From Verticillium longisporum (lineage: Eukaryota > Ascomycota > Sordariomycetes > Glomerellales > Plectosphaerellaceae): 64,000 nt of DNA. Under the pieces are notes generated by a model, which saw nothing but the letters and a program-made list of their open reading frames with translations, was not told the origin of the DNA and made no database searches. Each line of letters opens with the position of its first letter. Position 1 is the first letter of the stretch. The stretch spans positions 2,542,001-2,606,000 of the forward strand of contig JAETXT010000002.1 of assembly GCA_019188255.1 (NCBI GenBank). The letters are read 5' to 3'. Of this stretch, positions 32,139-41,979 are shown piece after piece. The position numbers and the translations under genes are program-made.

Positions 32139-33251
32139 TCAAAACTCGCCGGCCAGGAAAGCCCCAAGCGTCATGCGCCCGTCGAAGAGCGCCCTCCAGG
32201 CCTCGTCCGTCCACTGCCGCACGACATCGCGTTGCAGCGACTGGGCGGCTATCTGGTGAGCAGCCTATGCTCCCGGAGGATCCGCCGCGACCGGCGCGTT
32301 GAGATCGGGAGAGGACTGCGTTACGCCATCGCCAACCGGCAAGCGCAGGCCGGCGTATGGTCGGAGCCAGGGCGCCCCAGGATGACGACCCCCATCGCTC
32401 GGCCCACGCCGAGGGGAGCGCGTCAGAGGGGGCATGAGGGGCTCCGCGCGATCCGTCGTCTCAACGCTGATGCTCCGTTGAATCATGTCGTGGAGAAAGT
32501 CGGGAATGTCGCTCCACTGGCCAGCCCTCGCTGCACTCAGCATGCGAGGCGGGAAGAGGGTTGTGGGCATGATGGGCGTGTTTGTAGAGTTGGTGGACTG
32601 CATCGTCTGTGGCGTGACAAAGGGCAGCTCGCCAGACTCGATGGCGTTCTTGAGCCACTGCTCCCACTCCTCGTCGAGGACGGTGGCGTGCTCGCCTGCC
32701 TCTCGGCGGGCCACGCGCTCCCTGAGTCGCTCGTTGAGGGCCGTGCCCACGCTCTCCATCTCCTCGTCTGTGTCTTCGCCATCCATGTCCTCGTCTTCGG
32801 ATGCTGCCTCCGTCTCTGCAGTACGGCCGCGGCTGGCGGAAGCCAGAGGACGGTCTTCAGGCTCGATCCACTCGGAGAACTCGTCGGCGGCCGTGTCTCT
32901 GATTGTGATACCCTGCTCCTTCTCGTAGCGCTCCTTGGCCCATTTTGTGCCCTCCCACTTGGTCAAGTTGGCGATCTCGTTGGGCGTGAGCCGCAGGCTG
33001 TCAAAGGCGCGGAAGAGGCGACGGTGCCAGGGCCACCTGCTCAGTCGGATGCGGTGCACGGGGTTGCAGTAGTCGAGGCCAGGATACTTGGCCTCCTGGG
33101 TGTCGAGGTGGCCGAAGAAGGCGTGGACTTCGGAGCGAACCTCGAGAATGAGCGTGCGCTGGAGAAAGGCATGGAAGTTCGGGGGGTCGCCAGCTCTCGA
33201 CTTGGAGAACATGGACTCGAAAACGAGCTGGTCGACGGCGCGGCCCTTCAT
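32139..33251 (-). CDS. Unknown fungal protein, about 346 residues, two exons
   Basis: I do not recognise the family, but it reads as a conserved protein. The N-terminus MKGRAVDQLVFESMFSKSRAG leads into a helical region with PNFHAFLQRTLILEVRSEVH, YPGLDYCNPVHRIRLSRWPWHRRLFRAFD and LTPNEIANLTKWEGTKWAKERYE (to about residue 120). An acidic linker EDEDMDGEDTDEEME follows, then EEWEQWLKNAIESGELP. Reading on gives a TAG at 32265, yet the same frame then continues IAAQSLQRDVVRQWTDEAWR to a TGA at 32139. A 72-base intron (32324-32253, GTAACG...CACCAG) keeps the frame and removes the TAG, so I model exons 33251-32325 and 32252-32139. The ATG at 33251 is the first real ATG of the frame. Confidence 0.72.
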
Positions 33252-34160
33252 CTTGGCGGTTGACGGCAACGACGATGTTTGTCAAGTGTAGGGTCGTGGC
33301 TGGTGGCTGTATATCAAAGAGAAGGGGAACGGTCGGCGGGTCCGAGGGGCGAGCAGGCCACCCTCGGTATACACCGGAGCGGGATGGGGAACGGAAAGTC
33401 GGTGGGCTGTTTGAGGCGGGCGGTGGGCGGAAATGTGGTTGACGATGACCAGCTTTTTTTCTTCCGTTCGGCGGCAAGGGCGAAAAACCACACAAGGTGG
33501 TGTCGTGTGGAGTAGGGATTTTCCTCTGGCCAGTGTTGTTGGTCTTTTTGGGTGTCTGGCTTCTGGGTTGGAAGGACTCTGTTGGTCAGGCGGACAAAGG
33601 GCGGAGGTGCGGCGGCTTGGGCGCGATCTGACTTAACTCCTGAGACGGTAGGTCGTACAGGAGAGGGTCCGGCTCGGTGTGTGTCGGGTAGATCTCTTGG
33701 TTGGGCGAGGAAGATGGTTCGTTGGGACGATCAGGATGGGCGACGAGACCGAGTCAGGTTTGGTGGGAGACGAGATGCACAGGCAGAGGGAGGAAGAACA
33801 AGACGAAGCAGAAGAAGAAGGGAAAAAGAAGGAAACGACGACGTGGTGCTGTTTGAGGGGATCGTTCGCATGGAAGGAAAAAGAATGAGGTGGCGGATGA
33901 ACAGACACGGAAGGGGCGTCTCACGAAATGGGATTCCCATTCCCAGTCCCTGGACCCGACCCTTCTTTCCCGTCCGTCCCTGTCCCTCGGGGTGGGCGAG
34001 GTGAGGGCGTGATAGGGGGCCCCATGTCTGTCTGTCATGCCCGCTGGCTGCTGGCTGCTGCTCATGTACCTGGGTACTTACCAATCCTTTTACCGACCTG
34101 ACCCTGCGACCGCCCTCCCGCGCCCAGCGGCGGGGTCGGCTAGTTGTACAACGAACTACG

Positions 34161-34208
34161 AGGCAGGTAGGCAGGTAGGCAGGTAGGCAGGTACCTAGGC
34201 AGGCAGCT
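34161..34208. repeat. AGGCAGGT/AGGTAGGC tandem repeat
   Basis: Four to five copies of an eight-base unit (AGGCAGGT) run into GTACCTAGGCAGGC. Similar TAGGTACC-type words occur near 57180-57200 and 29107-29130 in other intergenic gaps, so it may be a genome-wide simple repeat. Confidence 0.8.
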
Positions 34209-34549
34209 GGCAGGCGTTGTACCGGGTACCAAGTGCCGGGCACCCCCCTGTGTCCCCGTCGTCCAGCGCTGTCCAGTGGAGCGGCCCCGCCAAGGCTGCT
34301 GGCGTCTATCCGGCAGGGGGGCGACCGCTAGCAGACATCGACATGCTCCCTGAGGGGGAAACGAGACTCTGTGGAGGAGCCCCTCAGGTGGCGGCGAGAC
34401 GGTAGAGCGGTACAAGTGCCTCGGGCTGTTTTCCTTCCCACCGGCCGGCGGACCACCACCCTCTTGCGATGGAACCGGGCAAGCCGGTGACTGAACAACT
34501 GAACAGACAGACTACCTATCCACCAGAACAGCCACGGCGAGGGCCTGGG

Positions 34550-34595
34550 CCACGGGATCGTCCGAGAGACCTCCACGGGATCGTCCGAGAGACCT
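34550..34595. repeat. 23-base perfect tandem duplication
   Basis: Two back-to-back identical 23-base units, first at 34550-34572 and second at 34573-34595, each centred on GGGATCGTCCGAGAGACC. It is non-coding. No further copies are seen in the window. Confidence 0.85.
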
Positions 34596-35261
34596 CCTCT
34601 CCGGGGTTGGCATCGCATGCAACTGATGAACCAAGTAGAAATGGACGAAGTACAGCAAGGGTGAGCCACATGTGCGAACGTCTGCGATAAGTACTTCCAA
34701 CCCGCCCTTTTTGATTTTATTTTCGATCGGGTGCTTCATCCTCGGCCACCTTTGTGGCCGTCCGCTGCCCCCAAAACACCTGAAATATGTACCTTCGTTC
34801 GCTCCAGACCGCAAGACCGCAAGACCGCTGACGACCAACCACCTTGCCCACCTGCCTGCCCCCCCCTCCCACCTTGCACCGCAACAACTGAATCAGCCTG
34901 TGTTTTTCTATGGACCCTGCAGCACGCCACGTCCGGAGCGCGCGGTTGTTCTTTATCAATTAGAGTAGCCGACCCAGGACGAGTGTTTGTCATGCCATGA
35001 CCTTAGTAGAGAGGATATCACTAGCCACAATCGTGGGCTGGAGTGAAGGCCCAGACTTGTTGCTGCGCTCCGATGTAGAGTTGGCCTTGTGCCTTCACCA
35101 CATCGTGCGTAGACCATCACTTTAAATAAAATGCGCAGAATCAATATTGCATCATCTCATTTGCCGGAACTTTCCTCGACCATGAACCATGAACTTATCC
35201 ATATACATATCATCGCTCATGCCCCCTGTCACCCCAACCTGCATGTCTTCATGGACAAAAA

Positions 35262-37415
35262 TTAAGGCTTGGGCCGCTCGGGCAAGTCCTGCTCCGCGAG
35301 GGGCTCCACGTGTTTCATCCCTAACGTGCCCAAGTTGAGAGGGTCTTCTTTCCTGTCAGAAGCCCACGGAGGCGGCGATGTCGCCCCGCCGGTGCCCGTC
35401 TCGGCCTTCTTCCTCGGAGGCAGCGGAGGCGACGGCTCGTCCTCCTTCGCGTCCTGCTCACCACCACCAGTCTTCGGCTTCTCGCCCTTGATGGCGCGCG
35501 CCTCCTCAGGCATGTCGTCCGGCTGCGCCTGCTTGGCGCGCTCAATGTCTTCGTCTCGCTCAATCTCGCCCTCGCCGTCCTTGACGTCGGGGAAGCCGCA
35601 CTTGGTCAAGACCTGCGCGATCAGGTCCGGGTAGCGGAGGTGGCCCGCCACGTCTTTGCTGAGATCCAAGTTCTTAATGCCGTCGACGCCCTCGATGGGC
35701 TGTAGGCCCGCGACGCCGAGTTGCAGCGATGTGGCGCGATACATGAAGCCCAGGATGTAGTCGTTCTCCGAGTAGACGTTGAAGATGCGGCCCGCGACCA
35801 CGGTACGGAGAATCTGCCACTGCTCAGTGTCGGACGGCGTCGGGGCGCCGATGAGCACGACCGAGTCGACAAGACCAAAGGCTCGTCGCTGGGCCAGCGT
35901 TTTGAGGCACGAGTGAATGGCGCGGGCTCCCAGAGAGTATCCGATCAGGGTGACAGGCCGCTCGCCCTGCGCGCGGTTGATGAGGGCATCCGCGAGGACA
36001 CGGCCTGCCTTTTCAGAGCGATTGCGCGCAAGGTTATAAGGGTTGTCAATGTTGGAGGCTGTGCCGAGAAGGTAGGCAGGCCAGAGAACGGCCGAAAGCG
36101 ACACGAGAACGGTGTTCTTGAGGATCTCGAGCTTGACGTACTTCCAGGCGTAGCTCTTGACCAGATCCTCGAGTGAGGCACCCAAAGCAATGAGAGCTTT
36201 CATCTCATATCGCAGTGCGAAGACCTCCGACTCGTCGCCCAGGACCTTCCATGGCTTCGTTACGGCTGCTTCATTCTCGAGCCATCCGTTGATGCCGATC
36301 GTTACTCTCAGGCGGCGGGTCTTCTTCTCGTCCGATGTCGCCTTTTTCGCATCTTGTCCGTATTCCTCCTTGAGGGGCAAGAAGCGGAAGTCTTCCACCT
36401 CCTTTGCGTACTGATCCATCATCTCACCCGTCATTTTGGCGCCGTAGGCACCAAATAGAGCACCGACGAGCGCACCGTTGGCCCAGAAAATGCCCAGGAA
36501 GGACGCCACACCGCCGAGCCCGACGCTGCCCATGATCCCGCCGATCACTCCCGCGACGGCAGGGGCTGCGAGACCACCCGTGACACCAATGACGGCCGCG
36601 CCAGCCACGGACGCCAGACCGACTTTCCAAAAACGAGAGGACTGGTTGTCCTGACGCCGCTTCGTCGCCTCAGCTTCGCCAGACATGGCCGATGCCGCAG
36701 CGGCGTTCTTGCTGCTGGTTCCGTCTTCGCCCTTGGCGGTAGAGGCTTCGACGAGAAACTTGGCAATCTCCGTCTCCTCCGTGATGAGCACGGCGAGAGG
36801 AAGACCAAAGGATGACGCAAGGTGCAGAACAAGCACGCGCGAGTGGGCCGCGTAGTTGCCCGTCGACAGCACGACCAGCAGCATCGAGCTCAGCAGCTCG
36901 CGCCTGTCCTCGACAGGCAGCGCGGCGAGGTTCGTCGGCACCGGCTGGTAGTGCTTCTGCAATGTGGCCACGTCCTTGGCGTTTGTCGTGGACGAGTTCT
37001 CCGCGTCGCCGAGGGTGATGAGGTCTTCTTCGTCGCCAGACGACGCGGCCTTCATCTTGGCGACCTCGTCCTTGCGCTTTTTGCGGGCCTCGAGCACCTT
37101 CTTGTCCTCCTTGGCGGACGTGATCTCTTTGAGCTTCTTCAGAATCTCCCGGCGCCAGTCGCCAAAGTGCTCGAGGGCGTCTTGTCGGATGGAGGAGAGC
37201 TCCGATGCGTGACGACCTGCCAGCTTGCGCTGCTTTTGCTGCTGCTCCCACTGGGCGACCGACGGCCAACCTCTATCGTGTCGATCATCGCCATTGGGAT
37301 CTATTTCTGATCTCATGAGTTTCATGATATCTTCAATGAGCGTGTAGAACTCGCGCCGCCTGGTGTCATCGAGGACGACCAGGATCTGGCGGGGATCCGC
37401 AGCCAGAGGTGCCAT
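35262..37415 (-). CDS. DUF726 (TMCO4/Mil1-like) membrane-associated alpha/beta-hydrolase-fold protein
   Basis: Family includes human TMCO4 and yeast Mil1 (YFL034W); biochemical activity is not settled. Single exon, 717 residues. Layout: N-terminal charged helical region with a Lys/Glu coiled-coil-like stretch (about residues 85-125, KKLKEITSAKEDKKVLEARK); a regulatory helix domain with LHLASSFGLPLAVLI; a Gly/Ala-rich hydrophobic block at about residues 262-325 (AAVIGVTGGLAAPAVAGVIG) that is likely membrane-inserted; then the DUF726 hydrolase-like domain with TIGINGWL and the nucleophile-elbow-like IGYSLGARAIHS at about residue 487 (G-Y-S-L-G, a lipase-type G-x-S-x-G). It continues with SVVLIGAPTPSDTEQW and IFNVYSENDYILGF, a possible Asp position. 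The Pro-rich C-terminal tail is probably disordered. Frame intact, stop TAA. Confidence 0.88.
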   Translation of the reverse strand: MAPLAADPRQILVVLDDTRRREFYTLIEDIMKLMRSEIDPNGDDRHDRGWPSVAQWEQQQKQRKLAGRHASELSSIRQDALEHFGDWRREILKKLKEITSAKEDKKVLEARKKRKDEVAKMKAASSGDEEDLITLGDAENSSTTNAKDVATLQKHYQPVPTNLAALPVEDRRELLSSMLLVVLSTGNYAAHSRVLVLHLASSFGLPLAVLITEETEIAKFLVEASTAKGEDGTSSKNAAAASAMSGEAEATKRRQDNQSSRFWKVGLASVAGAAVIGVTGGLAAPAVAGVIGGIMGSVGLGGVASFLGIFWANGALVGALFGAYGAKMTGEMMDQYAKEVEDFRFLPLKEEYGQDAKKATSDEKKTRRLRVTIGINGWLENEAAVTKPWKVLGDESEVFALRYEMKALIALGASLEDLVKSYAWKYVKLEILKNTVLVSLSAVLWPAYLLGTASNIDNPYNLARNRSEKAGRVLADALINRAQGERPVTLIGYSLGARAIHSCLKTLAQRRAFGLVDSVVLIGAPTPSDTEQWQILRTVVAGRIFNVYSENDYILGFMYRATSLQLGVAGLQPIEGVDGIKNLDLSKDVAGHLRYPDLIAQVLTKCGFPDVKDGEGEIERDEDIERAKQAQPDDMPEEARAIKGEKPKTGGGEQDAKEDEPSPPLPPRKKAETGTGGATSPPPWASDRKEDPLNLGTLGMKHVEPLAEQDLPERPKP

Positions 37416-38036
37416 GGTGGGGTGCTGCTATGTGCCAGGCGCTCGGTGGTTTGTGTGCCAGACTGATCTGCTACTTAACGTTTCCAGGAATGTAGCTGTT
37501 GAGATAGAATGGCAGGCGGAAGATGATGTGTGGGATATAAGGCCAGGCTGTTTGTCTCCAGTGACTGTTGGTTGTTGCAAGAGAGGCTGCCTTGCCTTCC
37601 AATTTGAGCTGCGGCGCAGTATGCGGCGGCTCCCTACGTCACGGGCAATGACGACGGCTGGAGGCACAGCCTTGAGGGGGCGCTAAAAGTAGGTAAATTT
37701 AGGCGGGTCTTCAGTGGCCCTACAGCGTGTGACACCCCTGATGCTGGCGGTGCAACGCCATCTCCAGCAGTATCACGGCCAAAATATTCCGTGGTGAATG
37801 ATGGAGGCACAACGAGTCGTTGCTGGCAGCTTACTGACGATTCAATGAGCCAATCAAGTGCACAATGCCAACCGTCCCGCGAGATCCTATGAGTGGCTTC
37901 ACATGAACAATCGATAGCTTCATATCAACATCAGCCCAGGTCACGAACAGCGTCATGAAAAAAGGTACACGATTAAACGCCAGAGGTATACCGGGAACAA
38001 GACATCTAAACGATACATCCTCGTAGAGAATCAAGC
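37416..38036. other. Intergenic region upstream of the DUF726 gene
   Basis: 621 bases, promoter of the minus-strand DUF726 gene and 3' region of NOC2. I see nothing specific. Confidence 0.4.
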
Positions 38037-40452
38037 CTACTCATCGTCCTCCTCGTCCTCATCCTCGTCCATCAGTTCATCCGCATACTCCTCCTCATCC
38101 TCGTCCTCCTCCTCTTCCTCGGGTTCGTCAACATCACCCCTCTCCTCTTTCCTCCGCCTATCGTCCTCCCGCCTCGCCTCCTCCATCATCTTGAGCTTCT
38201 CCGCCCGCAGCTTGCGCTGCACGGCGACAAACGCCCCGATCGGCGTCTTCTCCCACTCGAGGTCGCGCAGGAAGTTGTCGACCTGGGCGCGGTCCTTGGG
38301 CGCAAAGTCGACCTGCGCGCGGCGCTGCTCGATAAACTTGGCATTGGCCTCGATCTTCTGCACGAGCAGCACAATGGCGCTGCCGAGCTTGCCGTTCTGG
38401 TTGCCGCGCTGGGACTTCTTCGAGCTGGCGCCCTTGTCGCCGCGGCGCGCCTGCTTGAGCCAGCGCTTGAGCTGGATGACGACGGGGAGGGCCATCTCGG
38501 GGAAGGCAATGTTCTTGGCCCAGAGCGCGAAGAATTCGGCAAACAGCTCGACGACCTGCTCGCCGACGCCGTCCTGGTACGCGCGTACGGAGGTAGGCCT
38601 TGGGCGCCTTGAAGGCGACGCGGAAGTCGAGCGGCTTGAGCGAGGCCGCCTTGGGGGCGCGCTTCATCTCGGCCGACTCGAGGACCTCGAGGATGGGAGC
38701 GGCTAGCGGGATGTACGTGTTGGTGGCGCGCGAGATGCGCAGCAGCGAGCGGATGAGGTGGAAGCGGAGAGGGAAGAAGGTGGCGGTCGGGATGAGGCGC
38801 GTGGCGCCCAGGGTCACCTGGACGAGGGGGTAGACGAGGAGCTTGAGCTGGGACGGCTTGCCGGCCTCGGCCTCGGTCAGCGGCGTGCAGTGCTGGGCGA
38901 GCATGGTGGACCAGAAGTCGAGCGAGTGCGTGTACTGCCAGTTGTAGACGACCTTGAAGGCGGCGTCCTTGTTGTTGACGATGCTGTTGCGGAGGTGAAT
39001 GGCGAGCTGGCGGATAAAGGTAAAGGCCGTCGTGTAGCCGACGTTTTGGTCGATGCCCCAGAGCTCGGCCGCCGAGTTCTTCATGAGGTTGATGCCCTGA
39101 ATGGTGTTGGCGTTGGTGACCCGGGAGCCTTGGACGAGACCCTGGTAGACGGCCTTGAGGACGACCTCGCGGAGGCCGGCGTCGCCGATGACCATGAGCT
39201 TGCGCAGGACGAGGAAGGCGGTAATGCGCGTAGCCTCGGAGGAGGCGGGCCGCGCCCAGAAGTTGACGACGCACTTGATGAGCGCCTTGAGCAGCTTGCG
39301 GAAGGAGAGCAGGTAGGGGAGAAGGGGCTCGAGAGCACCAATCGTCAGCTTGAGGGTCGCGTCGTCGGACAGAGTGCCGAGGAGGTGGATGATGGAGGCT
39401 GTGTACGTCTTGAGCATGATGGACAGCGTCTGGAACTTCTTCGTCTCGGTTGAAACGTAGACCTTGCCGGCAGCCGACTCCTTCGAGGGCAGGTGGTGGG
39501 CGATGACCTCGGGGATCTGGCGCAGGGCGACGATGAGAATGTCGTGGAAGACCTGGGGGCTGTTGATGGTGTAGCGGTTGTTCTTGCCATCCTCGGCATC
39601 GTCCTCGTTCAGATGCGCGGCGCATTTGAAGGCCAAGACGACCTGGCGAGCAGCACGCAACGACTTCTTCTCGATGATGAGCTCCTTCCACTTGGCAACC
39701 ATTTCGCGCGTGAGCTCGTTGTCAGCTGCTGTCGTCTCATCGTCTTCAGACTCGTCCTTCTTGTTCTTCTTCTTCTTGCTGTCCTTCTTACGCTTCTTCT
39801 TGGCCTGGTCGTCATCGCAGCCCTCCCTGCCCGCCCTCAGCTTGTCAATCTCCGCCATCTCCCCGTTCTCCTCAAAGTCGAGGGCCTCGGGGTCGTGCTC
39901 CTTGAGAAACTTGTAAAACGAAGGATCCTTCTTGGCGAGGTCGTCCATGGCCTTCTTGCTCATCTCGCCGTCCTCGGCGTCCAGCTCGATGTCGCTGTCG
40001 TCAGCACCATCCTCGCTATCGCTGACAACGGGCTGGTCCTCCAGGGACATGTCAGACATTCCCTCGTCGTCGGAGCCTGCCTGCTCCTCTTCATCGTCGT
40101 CGGCCTTGGGAGCCTTGGCCTTTCCGTTGGGCGCATCGCGTTTCCTCTTGCCCAGCTTGCCGCCCTTGGGCGCCTTGTCGATAATGTCCTCAAAGCCGCC
40201 CTTGAAGAAGTCGTCAACGCTCATGGCGCTGACGTTGGCATCCTTCTTGTTCGAATGGGGCTTGGGGGCGCCCTCCTCCTTGGGGCCTTTGAAAAAGCTC
40301 GCATCTTCCCTCGTCTTCTTGCCAGCCTTTTTCGCCTGGAGAGCGTACCGCTGCTTGACCTTTGCGTCCTCCTTGCGCTTCTTCAGGACGCCCGAGAGGT
40401 GGTTCTTCTCGAACTTTTTCGTGGCCTTGAGCTTCTTCTTCGAGGGAGGCAT
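38037..40452 (-). CDS. NOC2: Nucleolar complex protein 2 (Noc2); one frame break near the 3' end
   Basis: Ribosome biogenesis factor forming Noc1-Noc2 and Noc2-Noc3 complexes that move pre-60S particles from nucleolus to nucleoplasm. Layout: basic N-terminus MPPSKKKLKATKKFEKNHLSG, acidic stretches at about residues 118-160, a Lys-rich nuclear signal at about 215-235, then the large HEAT-like Noc2 domain (about 250-720) with QGINLMKNSAAELWGID and YPLVQVTLGATRLIPTATFFPLRFH. The C-terminus has DRAQVDNFLRDLEWEKTPIGAF and a poly-acidic tail. At 38580/38581 the frame shifts between AYLRTRV and YQDGVGEQVVELFAEFFALW. Two missing bases (or one extra) restore 805 residues. No intron fits there. Single exon otherwise, stop TAG. 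Divergent from VPS28 with a shared 489-base promoter. Confidence 0.92.
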
Positions 40453-40941
40453 GACGGGCGACTGGTACTTGCTCGAAGTGTGGTGGTCGTGTTCGAGCTG
40501 CGACAGTCGATGGAGTCGATCGACGCTGGCTGTCTAGGCAATTGGCGGGACAAGTAGCGGACCAAGTTCATTTTTTTTCTTCGCGATAACGATAAGGAGC
40601 CTCTTTTTGGGCGTTGGCTCAGTTTAGACGAACATGAACTTATCGATAACGATAAGCGCGCGTGCGTGCCCTCGAGCTCTGAGCTCTGCACAGGCGGGGT
40701 CACTCCTCAGTGGCCTCAGCGGTCCAGTGCCCTGGAAAGCCGCTGTAGCTGTGCTCGTCCTCGCTGCCCCTCGTGACGTTGGTGCAACCAAGAGATCTCT
40801 CTCCCCTCCTTCAGTCCACACCTGGCGTGCCCAGGCAGCAGCACCATTACCCCAAGACACGATCGAGGGTCATCATATCGAGCTTCCCTTCTTCGACCAC
40901 CTCACCATGACGTGCCTGAGGATACAACTCGAGCCGTAAAC
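40453..40941. promoter_or_regulatory. Bidirectional promoter NOC2 / VPS28 with repeated CGATAACGATAAG
   Basis: 489 bases. The 13-mer CGATAACGATAAG occurs twice in the same orientation, at 40584-40596 and 40644-40656, exactly 60 bases apart. The second is extended to CTTATCGATAACGATAAG, which is nearly palindromic and contains GATA-type cores on both strands. A poly-T run at about 40572-40579 precedes the first copy. Confidence 0.6.
40907..40939 (+). promoter_or_regulatory. Upstream open reading frame in the VPS28 leader
   Basis: A complete 10-codon frame (MTCLRIQLEP then TAA) ends two bases before the VPS28 ATG, assuming transcription starts upstream of 40907. Its ATG has a good context (caccATGA). 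Ribosomes would have to leak past it or re-initiate almost immediately, so it could lower VPS28 translation. Confidence 0.5.
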
Positions 40942-41834
40942 ATGAACCCCCGGCAAGCCTATGCGCCGACGCCGCATAGCTACATCCCGAACACCACCCT
41001 CTCTGCCACAATCAACCTCGATGAGGTATGTTTTTCCCCTCAACACCGGCCAAGCTTCCTCTGGTCCGAGTCTGCACCAGTCGCGATGGATCTAACGTCT
41101 CCCAGGAAGTCAAGCTGACCGAGACACGTGCCGAGCGCGACCTTCAAGACTCCCTCGCCGAGATCTTCAGCATCATCGTCACCCTCGACGAGCTCGAGAA
41201 GGCTTTCCTCAAAGATGCCGTCCCCGAGGCCGACTACACGGAGATCTGCGAACGCTCGCTGAAGCAGTACAAGTCCATCCTGACCGACGAGACGGTCGCC
41301 ACTGCTTTCGTCGGGCTCGAACAATTCAAGGCCGAGTGGGATGTATGCCTGCCCTGACTCTCCTGCTCCCCTGTCTAATGCTGGTCGTCCCTCTACGAAA
41401 AAAACACGGCTGACGTGTATTGTTCCTACTCTTTGCAGCTCGAAGCCCCCCGCGCAACAGAGCGCATCCGTGTCGGCATGCCCTCGACGACCGTGACCGC
41501 CTCCTCTGGCTCGGCACCGGCGCAGGCCCCGGGGCCCGGCAACACGACGAGCGGCGCCCTCATTCTCGAGGCGACGCAGGAGTTCATCACCTTCCTCGAT
41601 GCCGTCAAGCTCGGCCTGTTGAGCAAGGACCAGCTCCACCCGCTGCTCTCCGATGTCATCCAGTCCGTCAACAAGGTCACGGACCGCGACTTTGACAACC
41701 GCGGCAAGATTGTCCAGTGGCTCATCACGCTGAATCAGATGAAGGCCACCGACGAGCTGAGCGACGAGCAGGCGCGCGAGATTGAGATGGATATCCAGCA
41801 GGCGTACCAGGGCTTCAAGAGCACCCTGACATAG
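40942..41834 (+). CDS. VPS28: ESCRT-I subunit Vps28
   Basis: Part of the endosomal ESCRT-I complex (with Vps23, Vps37 and Mvb12) that sorts ubiquitinated cargo into multivesicular bodies. The C-terminal domain contacts ESCRT-II/III. Exons 40942-41025, 41106-41342 and 41439-41834 give 238 residues, normal length. N-terminal core-binding helices include LDELEKAFLKDAVPEADYTEICERSL and KQYKSILTDETV. An Ala/Pro/Gly linker follows. The C-terminal four-helix bundle has FITFLDAVKLGLLSKDQLHPLLSDVIQSVNKVTDRDFDNR and KIVQWLITLNQMKATDELS. All splice phases fit. The ATG at 40942 follows a short upstream frame by two bases. Frame intact, stop TAG. Confidence 0.95.
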
Positions 41835-41979
41835 ATAGCTACATAGAGCGGGCATGGTGGCGTGGGCCATGTGAATTGCGCCCTCAATTTCTCCATCACT
41901 CCACTGAGCGTAGCTGTCATATACATGCAATTCTGTGTCTCGACGAATCGACCACTGCAATCGTGACCATGGGGGCGGC

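Larger units (their letters stand above)
33252..35261. other. Long low-complexity intergenic region
   Basis: Two kilobases without a supported gene. From 33430 to 33990 the plus strand is G- and A-rich (GGAAGAAGGAAA type), probably the leader and promoter of the minus-strand gene at 33251. Between 34140 and 34600 it holds an AGGCAGGT repeat and a 23-base tandem duplication. Confidence 0.5.

Noticed and set aside
33438..34004. Overlapping open frames on both strands in the G/A-rich tract
   Set aside because: Low-complexity purine/pyrimidine bias keeps several frames open; no conserved residues are visible.
38186..39691. Long minus-strand open frame overlapping NOC2 in another frame
   Set aside because: Arg/Pro/Ser-rich shadow composition; the Noc2 frame carries the conserved protein.
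39493..40557. 354-codon plus-strand frame opposite NOC2
   Set aside because: Leu-rich antisense of the Lys/Glu-rich Noc2 N-terminus, with no independent domain.
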